This document shows, one piece after another, positions 26,103-39,590 of a DNA stretch of 64,000 bases. A program made the position numbers and the translations under genes. The notes beneath the pieces are model-generated. The model searched no databases, was not told the DNA's origin, and saw only the letters and a list, made by a program, of their open reading frames with translations. Origin of the DNA: Mesorhizobium sp. NZP2077 (GTDB lineage Bacteria > Pseudomonadota > Alphaproteobacteria > Rhizobiales > Rhizobiaceae); the NCBI RefSeq assembly GCF_013170805.1, contig NZ_CP051293.1, positions 6,454,001 to 6,518,000 on the forward strand, read 5' to 3'. Numbering within the stretch: the stretch's first letter is position 1; the number at the start of each line of letters is the position of its first letter.

Positions 26103-26128
26103 CGAAAAGCCCATTCTGGGGCTTTTCG
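26103..26128. terminator. Strong hairpin between nucleosidase and thioesterase genes
   Basis: CGAAAAGCCC-ATTCTG-GGGCTTTTCG, a perfect 10-bp stem downstream of the leftward thioesterase gene. Read on the minus strand the 3' arm ends in TTTTCG rather than a long T run, so termination may be partial; it could also be a dispersed repeat. Confidence 0.5.
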
Positions 26129-26148
26129 TCCGCTACGCGGACAGCTCC

Positions 26149-26607
26149 TCACCCAGCAATCCCGTCGCGGCCAACCACTGTCATCATGGTCCCCGTCATG
26201 GTGGCGATCAGCTTGGCCTCGCCGTCGGCGGCGAAGGCATAGGCCTGGCCGTCGGCGACGATGATGGTGCGGCCGGGCTTGGTCACCGAGCCACGGAACA
26301 GGAAACGTTCGCCCCTGCCCGGCGCCAGGAGGTTGACCTTGAACTCGATGGTCAGCACGCCGGAATATTCCGGCATCAGCGAGAATGCCGCGTAACCGCA
26401 GGCCGAGTCGAGAGCGGTTGAAATAACGCCAGCGTGGAGAAAGCCGTGCTGCTGGGTCAGGGCGGCCGAATAGGGCATCTCGATCTCGATGATGCCGGGC
26501 GTCACCAGTGTCAGTTCGGCGCCGATCGTCGCCATCGCCTGCTGGCGGGCGAAGGATGCCCTGACGCGATCCTCATAGTCCGGGGCCGGTACGATCTTTG
26601 CTGCCAT
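26149..26607 (-). CDS. PaaI-type hotdog thioesterase
   Basis: 152 residues of the hotdog fold: QQHGFLHAGVISTALDSACG holds the thioesterase motif HGFLHxG with the catalytic Asp/Asn region, and VLTIEFKVNLLAP is the central strand. GAAGG lies eight bases before the ATG at 26607; a GTG five codons earlier is less likely. The family hydrolyses acyl-CoA esters, often aromatic. No pathway neighbours indicate a substrate. Confidence 0.88.
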   Translation of the reverse strand: MAAKIVPAPDYEDRVRASFARQQAMATIGAELTLVTPGIIEIEMPYSAALTQQHGFLHAGVISTALDSACGYAAFSLMPEYSGVLTIEFKVNLLAPGRGERFLFRGSVTKPGRTIIVADGQAYAFAADGEAKLIATMTGTMMTVVGRDGIAG

Positions 26608-26705
26608 CGCTGATGCCTTCACGTTTGCCGGGAAAGCTTATCGCAGAGGCAGGAGCGGCAGGCAAATGCTTTTGCTGCACTGCAGCAAACGACAATGCGA
26701 GCGTC

Positions 26706-27191
26706 CTAGTTCAACCACAGAAGCGAGGCGTTGAGCAGAGTGGCGAACGCCACCCAGGCCGCGTAAGGCACAAACAGCGAGCCGGACAGCCGGTCGCGGT
26801 TCCAGGCGCTGGCGATGAACAGCAGGATGATCGCGAGAAGAAGCACAATGACGACCAAGGCAGGTCCCATCATCTTGGCGCCGAAGAAGGTTGGCGACCA
26901 CGCGAAATTCAGGACGAGCTGGGCGCCCCAGACCTTCATCGTGGTTCCCTTGGGTTCTCGTACCCAGGTCCGCCAGCCGGCCACGGAGATAAGCACATAG
27001 AGCAGTGTCCAGGCAGGCCCAAAGACCCAGTTGGGTGGATTGAAGGGCGGCTTGGCCAGCGATGCGTACCAGGCGTCCGGCAAGGTCGCGTAACCGATCA
27101 GCAGGCCGCCGCCCAGCACCAGGACAATGAAAAGCAGAAGCGACACATATCTTTGCAAGAATTCCACCCGTGGCGGCCCGACGCCGCGCAT
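26706..27191 (-). CDS. tspO: TspO/MBR (tryptophan-rich sensory) protein
   Basis: 161 residues with five membrane helices. The family marks are clear: SLAKPPFNPPNWVFGPAWTL, AGWRTWV, and QLVLNFAWSPTFFG. TspO proteins bind tetrapyrroles and other ligands in the membrane and affect stress and pigment regulation in alphaproteobacteria. Start is uncertain: an ATG at 27191 is used, and a GTG at 27167 matches the usual length. It follows the rsmB gene in the same direction with a short gap. Confidence 0.92.
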   Translation of the reverse strand: MRGVGPPRVEFLQRYVSLLLFIVLVLGGGLLIGYATLPDAWYASLAKPPFNPPNWVFGPAWTLLYVLISVAGWRTWVREPKGTTMKVWGAQLVLNFAWSPTFFGAKMMGPALVVIVLLLAIILLFIASAWNRDRLSGSLFVPYAAWVAFATLLNASLLWLN

Positions 27192-27230
27192 CTGCAACTG
27201 GGGCGCCGTCGCCAGCTGTCAACGGCAGCG

Positions 27231-28520
27231 TCAATTCGTCCGGCGCATGGCGCAGAAGTAAAACCCGTCAGTCCCGCTCAATGCCGGCGACAACGAAATA
27301 TCCCCGGCAGCGCCGATCCGCGCGGCTGCCTCGTGACCTGGAAAACGATTGTTCCACAACGCACGGTGATCGACGGGGGCAAAGCCTTTGTGCCGCTCGC
27401 GGAACGCCGCGATCTGCTCGCCATTCTCTTCGTCAAACACCGAACAGGTGATGTAGACCAGCAGGCCGCCGGGTTTGACATACACTTTGGCGGCATCGAG
27501 GATCGCCGATTGCTCGCCCTTGCGGGCATCGAGCTGTCTTTGCGTCAGCCGCCATTTGGCATCGGGACGGCGCCGCCAGGTGCCGCTGCCGGTGCAGGGT
27601 GCGTCGACCAGCACGATGTCCATATGATTGGCGAGGGGGCTGAGTTCAGCCTGCTTGGTGACGACCTGCACATTGCGGTTTTCCGAGCGGCGGATGCGGT
27701 CGAAGATCGGGGCAAGGCGCGCCTTTTCGGCATCATGGGCAAAGATCTGGCCGCGGTTGTCCATTGCAGCCGACAGCGCCAGCGTCTTGCCGCCGGCGCC
27801 GGCGCAGAAGTCGAGCACCTGCATGCCGGGTTCGGCGCCGGCGAGCGCGGCCGCTATTTGCGAGCCCTCGTCCTGGACCTCGAACCATCCTTTCTGGAAG
27901 GCCGGCTCGGACTGCACGTTCGGGTGCCTGCCGTCACCGTCGATGGGCGGAATGCGGATGCCGAGCGGCGCGATCCGCGCGGCCTGCGCCCCGGTGTCGG
28001 CAAGCTCCTTGAGGACCTTGGCGCGATCGGCCTGCAGCGTGTTGACCCGGATGTCGAGCGGCGGACGGGTCGCCAGCGCCGCGCCCTCGCCGACCCATGT
28101 CTCGCCAAAAGCCCGTTCGAAAAGCGGTTCGCACCAATCGGGTATGTCGGCCCGCACCGCGGACGGCGCGTCGGCAAGCCGGCGGCCGGCGATCGTCTGC
28201 AGCTCGGCGGCGCTGAGCAGCGGCGGCGCGAACTTGTCACCGTCGAGCGCGTCATTGAGCGACTGCGCCGTCTGGCCCCATTCGAGCAGCAAAGCGCCGA
28301 AGCCGATGGCGCGCGGCGTGTCGTCGCCGAGCAGCCAGCCGGCGGAGCGCTTGTGGCGCAACGCGTCGTAGACGATGTTGCCGATCGCCGCACGATCACC
28401 GCCGCCGGCGAAGCGGTGCGACAGGCCCCAATCCTTCAGCGCATCGGCCACCGGCCGGTGACGCCGGCCAATGTCCTCCAGCACTTCGATGGCCGCAGCC
28501 AGCCGTCCGCCCAGTCGCAT
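27231..28520 (-). CDS. rsmB: RsmB/NOP-family rRNA cytosine-C5 methyltransferase
   Basis: 429 residues. An N-terminal RNA-binding part (about 1-140) is followed by the SAM-dependent fold: VLDFCAGAGGKTLAL (motif I), VLVDAPCTGSGTWRRRPDAK (motif IV with Pro-Cys) and VYITCSVF (motif VI with the nucleophile Cys). These are the two catalytic cysteines of the family. It methylates a cytosine in 16S rRNA. Assignment to RsmB rather than a paralogous NOP2-like enzyme is likely but not certain. Confidence 0.88.
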   Translation of the reverse strand: MRLGGRLAAAIEVLEDIGRRHRPVADALKDWGLSHRFAGGGDRAAIGNIVYDALRHKRSAGWLLGDDTPRAIGFGALLLEWGQTAQSLNDALDGDKFAPPLLSAAELQTIAGRRLADAPSAVRADIPDWCEPLFERAFGETWVGEGAALATRPPLDIRVNTLQADRAKVLKELADTGAQAARIAPLGIRIPPIDGDGRHPNVQSEPAFQKGWFEVQDEGSQIAAALAGAEPGMQVLDFCAGAGGKTLALSAAMDNRGQIFAHDAEKARLAPIFDRIRRSENRNVQVVTKQAELSPLANHMDIVLVDAPCTGSGTWRRRPDAKWRLTQRQLDARKGEQSAILDAAKVYVKPGGLLVYITCSVFDEENGEQIAAFRERHKGFAPVDHRALWNNRFPGHEAAARIGAAGDISLSPALSGTDGFYFCAMRRTN

Positions 28521-28831
28521 TCATCATTCCATCAAATCATGATCTATCGCCTGCTCTTAGAGCCTTTTACGTCCGGATTGAACCCCGCTCGCGTCTCACG
28601 ACGGCAATCCCGACCGAGGCCCGCGTATCCGCCCGACCAGTCAATATCCCTGGCCGGCAACAGCAGATCGATCAACAGATGCAAGGTCTCTAATGTTATC
28701 AACTGGCGACTGCAAGCACGGCCTGTGACGCAACCGCTCTGCTTTCCAAGTTTTTTGGTTGGGAATACTCTTCACAGCATGATTCGCGGCGCGGAAAACG
28801 CGAACCGGCGGATCGCTACGAGGAGAGGGCA
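28521..28831. other. Divergent intergenic region rsmB/aqpZ, no gene
   Basis: 311 bases without a credible open frame. It holds the promoters for leftward rsmB and rightward aqpZ. The aqpZ ribosome site GAGGAGAGGG is at 28820-28829. I could not identify an operator. Confidence 0.4.
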
Positions 28832-29509
28832 ATGAAAACTTATCTTGCGGAAGTTTTGGGCACATTTCTGTTGGTGTTCATCGGTACGGCGTCGGTGGCG
28901 ACGGGCGGCTTCCTCGCCGATCTGCCGCTCGGCCAGGAAGCCATCGGCCTGGCGTTCGGCATCGGCCTGATTGCGGCGGCCTATGCGGTTGGACCGATTT
29001 CCGGCGCGCATCTCAATCCGGCGGTGACGCTCGGCGTCTTCCTCGCCGGCCGGCTGCCGGCCAAGGACGTCATCCCCTATTGGATCGCGCAGGTCATCGG
29101 CGCCATCCTGGCCTCGCTGGCGCTGTGGATCATCGTTTCCGGCCAGACCGGCGGACACACCACCGGCTTCGGCGCCAATGGCTGGGACGTGGCAAAATGG
29201 GGGATGAGTTCGGCCTTCCTGTGGGAGCTGATCGGCACCTTCACCTTCGTCACCGTCATCCTCGGTGTTACCGCTGAAAAGCACTCGACGGCGTTTGCCG
29301 GCCTGGTCATCGGCCTGACGCTCGCGGGGCTACACTTCGCCATGATCCCGGTCACCGGCACCTCGGTCAATCCGGCCCGTTCCATCGGCCCGGCGCTGTT
29401 CACCGGCGGTGCCGCCCTCAGCCAGCTCTGGCTGTTCATCGTCGCGCCGCTGATCGGCGGCGCCATCGCCGGCGTCGTCGCCAAGGCGCGCATCTTCGAG
29501 AAGGATTGA
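28832..29509 (+). CDS. aqpZ: Aquaporin Z-type water channel
   Basis: 225 residues, six helices and both NPA loops: SGAHLNPAVTLG and GTSVNPARSIGPALF. The residues around the pore (His in the AKPISGAH-like region, small residue after NPAR) point to a water-selective channel rather than a glycerol facilitator. It acts in the inner membrane in osmotic adjustment. A strong GAGGAG site precedes the ATG, and a bidirectional terminator separates it from katG. Confidence 0.95.
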   Translation: MKTYLAEVLGTFLLVFIGTASVATGGFLADLPLGQEAIGLAFGIGLIAAAYAVGPISGAHLNPAVTLGVFLAGRLPAKDVIPYWIAQVIGAILASLALWIIVSGQTGGHTTGFGANGWDVAKWGMSSAFLWELIGTFTFVTVILGVTAEKHSTAFAGLVIGLTLAGLHFAMIPVTGTSVNPARSIGPALFTGGAALSQLWLFIVAPLIGGAIAGVVAKARIFEKD

Positions 29510-29526
29510 TCTCGAAAGCCTGAATG

Positions 29527-29562
29527 AAAAAGGGCGCGGGCCACGGCCCGCGCCTTTTTTTT
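29527..29562. terminator. Bidirectional rho-independent terminator between aqpZ and katG
   Basis: An A tract, the stem GGCGCGGGC / GCCCGCGCC with a four-base loop, then eight T. It serves aqpZ on the plus strand and katG on the minus strand. Confidence 0.93.
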
Positions 29563-29581
29563 GGATAGAGTCCTGCCCGGA

Positions 29582-31936
<2,355 letters not shown>

Positions 31937-32845
31937 ATGATAGGCTTGACCGTTCGCCAGATGCACTATTTCGACGCGCTGGCGCAGACGCTGCATTTCG
32001 GGCGCGCCGCAAAACTCGCCGGTGTCAGCCAGCCGGCGCTGTCCTCGCAGATCGCTGAAATGGAGCAGCGGCTGAACTGCCGGCTGTTCGAGCGTGGCGG
32101 CAAGTCGGTCCGCATGACCGACGAGGCATCAGCGCTGTTGCCGCGCATCGAGCGGATCCTGGCCGACATACGCGATGTCGAAACGACGGCGAGGCGCGGC
32201 CGCACGGCCATGGAAGGGCGCTTCCGGCTGGGCATCATCCCAACCGTCGCGCCTTATCTTCTGCCGCGCGCTTTGCCCGAGCTGAAAAAACATTTCCCCG
32301 CCTTGCAGCTCGAACTGCGCGAGGCGGTCACCGCCGCCCTGGTCGAGGATATCGCATCGCGAAAGCTCGACGCCTTCATCGCAGCCCTTCCGCTCGACCA
32401 TCCCGGCCTGGTCACCGAGGCGCTTTTTTCCGACCGGTTCTTCCTCGCCGTGCCGGCTGGCGATCCAGCCTTCGCCTCGCCACCGGTGCCGCCCGAAAGC
32501 CCGGCGCTGGAAAGGCTGATGCTGCTCGAGGAAGGCCATTGCCTGCGCGAACAGGCGCTCGCCGTCTGCGGTAATGTGCGGCCGGTGGCGATGGCAAGCT
32601 ACGGCGCGACCAGCCTGACCACGCTGTTGCAAATGGTGGCGCATGGGCTCGGCGTCACACTGATCCCCGAAATGGCGACAGGCCCTGCCGGCACAATCCC
32701 CGACCTGAAGATCGTGCCGTTCCAGGAACCGATGCCGCAACGCATGATCTGCCTTGCCTGGCGGCGGAATAATGCAAGGCATGGCGAGTGCGTGGAACTG
32801 GCGAAGATTGTACGCGGGCTGGGTGCGGCGGTGCTGGCGGCGTGA
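31937..32845 (+). CDS. oxyR: OxyR, LysR-family peroxide-sensing activator
   Basis: 302 residues. The N-terminal LysR helix-turn-helix (about 4-62) contains [20 protein letters not shown]; the sensor domain has the two redox cysteines Cys202 and Cys211 in [15 protein letters not shown], nine residues apart as Cys199/Cys208 of E. coli OxyR. Peroxide makes a disulfide that switches on target genes, with katG across the divergent region as the main one. The ATG at 31937 fits family length. Confidence 0.97.
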   Translation: MIGLTVRQMHYFDALAQTLHFGRAAKLAGVSQPALSSQIAEMEQRLNCRLFERGGKSVRMTDEASALLPRIERILADIRDVETTARRGRTAMEGRFRLGIIPTVAPYLLPRALPELKKHFPALQLELREAVTAALVEDIASRKLDAFIAALPLDHPGLVTEALFSDRFFLAVPAGDPAFASPPVPPESPALERLMLLEEGHCLREQALAVCGNVRPVAMASYGATSLTTLLQMVAHGLGVTLIPEMATGPAGTIPDLKIVPFQEPMPQRMICLAWRRNNARHGECVELAKIVRGLGAAVLAA

Positions 32846-32929
32846 AACCAGGCGTCACAGAACCCGCTACAGTAACTCGCGGGTTCTCGGCGATTTCAGG
32901 CTGGCGATCATCTCACGCTCCCAGATAAG

Positions 32930-33454
32930 CTAGGAAGCGGTCGCATCACCTGTGATGGCGCGAGGCGCGTTCTGGTGCGGTCGTACCAGAATATAGAATG
33001 CGGCGATGTGCGTGATCATCAGCAACGGCACGTAGATGATCGGGATCGCGTAGGTCGCGCCCAGCAGCCCCGCATGGGCAGGAAGGTCGGCCTGGATGGC
33101 GTGGTAATAGTCGACCATGAGTTCGACCGTCCCGACGACATTGAAGGCGACGACGAACGGCCAGAAGAGCTGGCGTATCCGCACCGTGATCAGCGCCAGC
33201 AGGGCCAGCACCCCGGTTGCGAAGTCGCCATAGGCGGCAAAGGTGGCGAAGCTTGCGGGCAGATCGGGGCTGACGACGCCCGGAAGGATGAAGACGAGCC
33301 CGAAGAAGCGGAAGCTGTGCAGCGTGGCGATGGCGCGTTGCGCCGCGAGCCGTTCCATCGAGATCAGCCAAGGCCAGATGTACGCGCTGAGGCAAAGCAG
33401 CCATGCGACGTAGCCTAGGACGAGGTGGGTCTGGAACAGTATTTCCGTAGGCAT
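32930..33454 (-). CDS. Integral membrane protein, unknown
   Basis: 174 residues with four to five membrane helices (LGYVAWLLCLSAYIWPWL, FFGLVFILPGVVSPDLP, GVLALLALITVRIRQLFW, YVPLLMITHIAAFYILV). AGGAGG precedes the ATG at 33454. Conserved small membrane proteins of this pattern have no assigned reaction. It is divergent from a LysR regulator gene 98 bases away, which is the usual arrangement for a regulator and its target. Confidence 0.8.
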   Translation of the reverse strand: MPTEILFQTHLVLGYVAWLLCLSAYIWPWLISMERLAAQRAIATLHSFRFFGLVFILPGVVSPDLPASFATFAAYGDFATGVLALLALITVRIRQLFWPFVVAFNVVGTVELMVDYYHAIQADLPAHAGLLGATYAIPIIYVPLLMITHIAAFYILVRPHQNAPRAITGDATAS

Positions 33455-33552
33455 TTGGCCTCCTGTCGGCAGCTGGCGCGCGGCCCCTTGCTTCAGGCGA
33501 TTACCTAAACCCGCTTCCATAGTTCGACTAGCCGCTGTAATCACTACAACCT

Positions 33553-34461
33553 ATGAAGCACAGCTACACAGTGCGGCACGGGGCACTGGAGGGCGTCGAG
33601 GTGTTCCTGGCCGTCGCCAGGCGCCGCAACTTCCGCCGCGCCGCCGCCGATCTCGGTGTGACGCCATCGGCCGTGAGCCAGGCGGTGCGCGCGCTGGAGG
33701 CCCGCATCGGCGCGGCGCTGTTTGTACGCACGACGCGCAGTGTCGGCCTGACCGAGGCCGGTCAGCGGTTCCTCGACCGTGCCGGCCCTGCCTTCGAGGA
33801 AATCGTCGCCGCCGGCGAGGCTACGCGTGATATCGGCCAGCGGCCGACCGGCCTACTGCGCCTGTCGGTGCCCCGCGCCGTAGTGCCGTTGATCCTAGAG
33901 CCGGTGATTGCGTCATTCTGCCAGGCCTATCCTGAAGTCGAACTGGAGATCGCCGCGAGCGACGAGATGGTCGATCTGGCGACCGGCGGCTTCGATGCCG
34001 GCATTCGTCTTGGCCAGTTCATTGCCACCGACATGGTCGCGGTGCGGCTGACCCCGTCGTTCCGATTCGTTGTCGTCGCTAGTCCTGACTATCTCGAGCG
34101 CCATGGCCGCCCAGAGCGTGTCGACGACTTGCGCCATCATACCTGCTTGCGCCTGCGCCGTTCGAACGGCGCCATTGCGCCCTGGACGTTCGTCGACGGC
34201 AACGAGGCGATCGAGGCCATGGTCTCAGGCCCGCTTATCGCGCACGACTACCCTACGCTGCTCGGGGCCGCGATGCGTGGGATCGGGCTGGCGCAAATCC
34301 CTCGACCCGTCGCCGAAGGTCCGATAGGCCAGCGAAAACTCGAGCCGGTGCTGGACAATATCGCCGCGACGACGCCAGGCGTCTTCCTCTATCATCCCGG
34401 CAAGCGCCAGATCCTGCCGAAGCTGCGCGCCTTCATCGACCACCTCAAATCCGGGGTCTGA
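33553..34461 (+). CDS. LysR-family transcriptional regulator
   Basis: 302 residues: helix-turn-helix (about 12-70) with NFRRAAADLGVTPSAVSQAV, then a type 2 periplasmic-binding-like effector domain (about 98-300, LRLSVPRAVVPLILEPV). It belongs to the DsdC/GcvA-like or AaeR-like groups with DAGIRLGQFIATDMVAVRL. It probably regulates the divergent membrane protein gene; the inducer is not evident. Confidence 0.92.
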   Translation: MKHSYTVRHGALEGVEVFLAVARRRNFRRAAADLGVTPSAVSQAVRALEARIGAALFVRTTRSVGLTEAGQRFLDRAGPAFEEIVAAGEATRDIGQRPTGLLRLSVPRAVVPLILEPVIASFCQAYPEVELEIAASDEMVDLATGGFDAGIRLGQFIATDMVAVRLTPSFRFVVVASPDYLERHGRPERVDDLRHHTCLRLRRSNGAIAPWTFVDGNEAIEAMVSGPLIAHDYPTLLGAAMRGIGLAQIPRPVAEGPIGQRKLEPVLDNIAATTPGVFLYHPGKRQILPKLRAFIDHLKSGV

Positions 34462-34507
34462 GGCAGTGAAGGATGTCTCCCTTGGCGCTTCGCTTGCACC
34501 AAAGCTT

Positions 34508-35611
34508 TCATGGTATAAATATCAGAAATATATAGGTAAAAAATACTACAAGATGGACCATTCCGGTCAAGAACGTCGTTCTTTCAGTGCTGAAGCTTAC
34601 ATTGCATATGAAAAGCGCCAAGACCAAAAGGACCGCATCAGCAGCCGGCAGCCCCAGGGTCAGTCCTCTCCCCGTCAGCAGGCTGGCGACTGCGACTGCC
34701 GGTATTGTCAGGCCGATCGTGGCGCAAGCCGAACCCATCGCGACATTCAAGCCGCGCTGCAGCTCGTTGTTGAGTGAAGCACGCACCGCCGAAATGGCCT
34801 CCGGCATCAACACCAACCCAGCGATCATTGCCCCGACAATGCTGTCAGTCTGGGTCACCTGGTAGGCAACGAGCGTATCTTCGACGCTTGCCGCGACCTG
34901 CTCGGCGAGCATGACAATTCCGATCAGCCCGGCCACCAGCAGCAGAGCGCTGGCGGAGATGTTCTCGCGAGGGGCAGTGCGCACCGAAACGTCGTGTGGT
35001 TGTCCCTGGATGAAATCTTCCCGGTGGCGGACGGTCTGCGCGAACACGAAGCTTGCATAGAGCAGCACTGAAAGGACGCTGACGAAACCAAGTTGGGCTG
35101 CCGAAAACGTGCCGGGATCCGTGGTCTGGGTGTAGGTCGGCAGAATAAGCGTCATGACGGTCAGCGCGACCAGAACCGCCAGATAGGCACTGGTCCCTTG
35201 CCGCACGATGGCCTGCTTGCGATGACGCCAGCCGCCAAGCGCGAGACACATGCCGACAACGCCGGTGGATGTGATCATCACCGTCGAGAAGACGGACTCG
35301 CGTGCCAGCGTCGGGTTGTTCTCTCCATGCAGCATCATGGAAACAATGATCGACACTTCGATTGCCGTTACGGCAAACGTCAGCACCAGCGTGCCGTACG
35401 GCTCCCCTACCCGCCGAGCTACCGCCTCGGCGTGGTCGAGCACCACGAAAATGGTGACAAACATGATCGCACACGACAGTGCACCGACTAGGATCCTGGT
35501 GCTCGGCGAACCCTGGTCCACCGACAGCCCGCTGGCTCTGACCGCGACAGCCATCACCAGCGCAGCGAGGGGCATAGCGTAGGAAATCGCCGATCGTCCG
35601 AAACCAGTCAT
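34508..35611 (-). CDS. chaA: ChaA-type Ca2+/H+ antiporter
   Basis: 367 residues, about eleven membrane helices, with the two alpha repeats of the cation/Ca2+ exchanger superfamily: GEPYGTLVLTFAVTAIEV (residues about 69-86) and MPEAISAVRASLNNELQRG with NVAMGSACATIGLTIP. The acidic Glu in each repeat is kept. It exports Ca2+ (and possibly Na+ or K+) in exchange for protons. The AT-rich downstream end (34500-34560) may hold a weak terminator. Confidence 0.9.
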   Translation of the reverse strand: MTGFGRSAISYAMPLAALVMAVAVRASGLSVDQGSPSTRILVGALSCAIMFVTIFVVLDHAEAVARRVGEPYGTLVLTFAVTAIEVSIIVSMMLHGENNPTLARESVFSTVMITSTGVVGMCLALGGWRHRKQAIVRQGTSAYLAVLVALTVMTLILPTYTQTTDPGTFSAAQLGFVSVLSVLLYASFVFAQTVRHREDFIQGQPHDVSVRTAPRENISASALLLVAGLIGIVMLAEQVAASVEDTLVAYQVTQTDSIVGAMIAGLVLMPEAISAVRASLNNELQRGLNVAMGSACATIGLTIPAVAVASLLTGRGLTLGLPAADAVLLVLALFICNVSFSTERTTFLTGMVHLVVFFTYIFLIFIP

Positions 35612-35796
35612 TCAAGCCCCCATGTGTTTCTGCGAACCTTGCGGAAAGCCTGTGGGGAGTCATCGCAAAGCCGGCAAGCCCATCGCCCGGCGTTCGATTC
35701 CGGCAAAGGACACCGACCTGCGGCTCCTGAAGATGCCGCAAGGTCGCGCGACCTTGGCATTATTGAGCGCAACGACAAAATCGAGGCGCCCACCCC

Positions 35797-37569
<1,773 letters not shown>

Positions 37570-37639
37570 CGCTGTTTCCTCCCAGGCGCGCCCGAGTCTA
37601 TCAGCCCGGCGAGGCAGTGGAAATCCTGTCGATGGTCGA

Positions 37640-37777
37640 TCCCTCCCCCTCGAGGGGAGGGTGGACAGCCGCCGAACGGCGGATGGACGGATGGGGTCCT
37701 TGCGGCAGTGCTCGACGTGGGACGACCCCACCCGCCTCGCTTCGCGAGGCACCCTCCCCTCATGGAAGAGGGAGGGC
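37640..37777. repeat. Palindromic intergenic repeat element
   Basis: About 138 bases bounded by CCCTCCCC-type arms (CCCTCCCCCTCGAGGGGAGG at one end, CACCCTCCCCTCATGG...GAGGGAGGG at the other) with internal CGCCGAACGGCGG and GCGAGGC hairpins. It resembles rhizobial intergenic mosaic elements. It runs into the last codons of hisG, whose ending LPLP is encoded by the repeat arm. Confidence 0.75.
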
Positions 37778-38461
37778 GCTCATCTTCTTGACAATGTCGC
37801 GCAAGATGGCTTCGTCGCCTGCGGGGCGAGCTTTCTTCGACGCCACCAGACAGCCCTGCGACTTCAGCACAACGCCATCACCCAGCACCTTGAGGTGGTT
37901 GGCGCGCAGCGTCGAGCCGGTGCTGGTGATGTCGACGATGACGTCGGCAAGTCCCGCCGCCGGCGCGCCTTCGGTGGCACCCAAGCTCTCGACAATGCGA
38001 TAGACCTGGATGCCGTGCTTTTGCGAAAAGAATTGCTGCGTCAGCCGCCAGTATTTGGTGGCGATGCGCAGCCGCCTGCCATGGCGCTGGCGGAAATCGG
38101 CGGCGACGTCGTCGAGATCGGCCATGGTGTCGACATCGAGCCAGATTTCGGGCACCGCCACCACAACATCGGCGTGGCCGAAGCCGAGACGGGCAACAAT
38201 TTCGGCGCGGGCTTCCCAGTCGGCGAGGTTTTCCCGGACCAGGTCCTCGCCGGTGATGCCGAGATCGACCGCGCCCTGGCCGATCTCGCCCGATATTTCC
38301 GAAGCCGACAGGAAGGCGACCTCGACATTATCCAGCCCCTCGACGCGGGCGTGATATTTGCGCTCGTCGCCGGGCAGGCTGATGGCGAGGCCGGCTTTGG
38401 CCAGCACTTCCAGCGCCTGTTCTTTCAGCCGGCCTTTCGACGGGATCGCCAGCGTGATCAT
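37760..38461 (-). CDS. hisG: ATP phosphoribosyltransferase, short catalytic form
   Basis: 233 residues, the short HisG form that lacks the C-terminal regulatory domain and needs His[11 protein letters not shown] starts the fold; [13 protein letters not shown] and [15 protein letters not shown] (PRPP-binding loop) are plain. It catalyses the first step of histidine synthesis, ATP + PRPP to phosphoribosyl-ATP. It overlaps the hisZ stop by four bases (ATGA), showing coupling within hisS-hisZ-hisG. The last four residues derive from a palindromic repeat. Confidence 0.96.
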   Translation of the reverse strand: MITLAIPSKGRLKEQALEVLAKAGLAISLPGDERKYHARVEGLDNVEVAFLSASEISGEIGQGAVDLGITGEDLVRENLADWEARAEIVARLGFGHADVVVAVPEIWLDVDTMADLDDVAADFRQRHGRRLRIATKYWRLTQQFFSQKHGIQVYRIVESLGATEGAPAAGLADVIVDITSTGSTLRANHLKVLGDGVVLKSQGCLVASKKARPAGDEAILRDIVKKMSALPLP

Positions 38462-39579
38462 GGTGCCGTCTCCCGCAACGCTTCGATGCGGTCGAGCCAG
38501 ACGGAAAAACCGACGCCGGGAATGGCGGTCTTGGCGCCAAGCAGCGTCAGCAGCCGGTCGTAGCGGCCGCCGCCGGCCAGGGGACGCTCGCCATCCTGCA
38601 CCGCGATTTCAAAGACCACACCCGTGTAGTAATCGAGCGGACGGCCGAAGGCGGCGTCGTAGCGGATTTTTCCGGCCGGCAAGCCATGCGCCCCGATCGC
38701 CATGGCGCGGGCCGCGAATTTTTCCAGTGCGGCGCCCAGGGAAAGCCCGGCTCCAGCGGCGAAGCTCTCCAGCGCCTGCGTCGCGCCATCGAGCGGCACG
38801 TCGATCGCCAGGAAATTCTTCAACGCCGCGAAGGCCTCGTTGGACAGCCGTACGCTGCGCAATTCGGCTTTCTCGATCAATCGCCGCGCGATGTCTGTGG
38901 GCGAGCGCCCGCCGGATGCCGACAGGCCGGCCTCCTCCATGCCGCCGGCGATGTGGGCGGAAAGACCTTCAAGATCACCATCGAGGACAAGCGCCGCAAC
39001 CTCGCCGGCAAGCTGGCCGTTGCGCGGTGGGTTGGCGAGGTCCGCAAGTGCCGCCTGCAACATGGGCGCCGAGCCGAAGGCACGCGCCAGCCGCATGCGC
39101 CAGCCGCGCGGCAGGCCAAGCGCCGCCAGCACTGCTTCGAAGATGCCCTGGTCGCCAAGGGTAACCGCCAGCGCCTGGCCCGGCAGCACCAGCGACAGCA
39201 GCGCATGCGCGTCGGCCACGGAGCGGGCATCGGCTTCAGCCGTATCGCGGTCGCCGAGATCCTCGATACCGGCCTGGAAGAATTCGTTGCCGCCTTCGCG
39301 GCGCTGGCGAAACACCTCGCCGAGATAGGAATAACGGCGCGGCGTGCCGGCCTGCGAACTTATGTGGTCGAGACAGACCGGAATGGTGAATTCCGGCCGC
39401 AGGCAGAGTGTCTGCCCGGTCTCGCTTTCGGTGAGGAAGATGCGGCGGCGCAAATCCTCGCCGGCCATGTCGAGGAACGGGTCCGCCGGCTGCAGGATGG
39501 CGACCTCGACCGCGAGCGTGTTGCGGGTAGCGAAGAGGCCAGTGATGTCGGCTGCGATGGCGGGGTAGCGGGAGGTCAC
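38458..39579 (-). CDS. hisZ: ATP phosphoribosyltransferase regulatory subunit
   Basis: 373 residues related to histidyl-tRNA synthetase but without charging function: [34 protein letters not shown] (motif 2-like) and [15 protein letters not shown] (motif 3-like). HisZ binds short HisG to form the active and feedback-sensitive complex. It lies between hisS and hisG on one strand, 11 bases after hisS. Confidence 0.94.
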   Translation of the reverse strand: MTSRYPAIAADITGLFATRNTLAVEVAILQPADPFLDMAGEDLRRRIFLTESETGQTLCLRPEFTIPVCLDHISSQAGTPRRYSYLGEVFRQRREGGNEFFQAGIEDLGDRDTAEADARSVADAHALLSLVLPGQALAVTLGDQGIFEAVLAALGLPRGWRMRLARAFGSAPMLQAALADLANPPRNGQLAGEVAALVLDGDLEGLSAHIAGGMEEAGLSASGGRSPTDIARRLIEKAELRSVRLSNEAFAALKNFLAIDVPLDGATQALESFAAGAGLSLGAALEKFAARAMAIGAHGLPAGKIRYDAAFGRPLDYYTGVVFEIAVQDGERPLAGGGRYDRLLTLLGAKTAIPGVGFSVWLDRIEALRETAP

Positions 39580-39590
39580 TGGCCGAGCTC

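Noticed and set aside
26052..26160. Possible tRNA or structured RNA between nucleosidase and thioesterase
   Set aside because: Only one strong hairpin is present; no cloverleaf, anticodon arm or TTC loop could be drawn.
26598..28835. Plus-strand frame of 745 codons across thioesterase, tspO and rsmB
   Set aside because: It runs opposite three well-identified genes and across their intergenic gaps; GC-driven absence of stops explains it.
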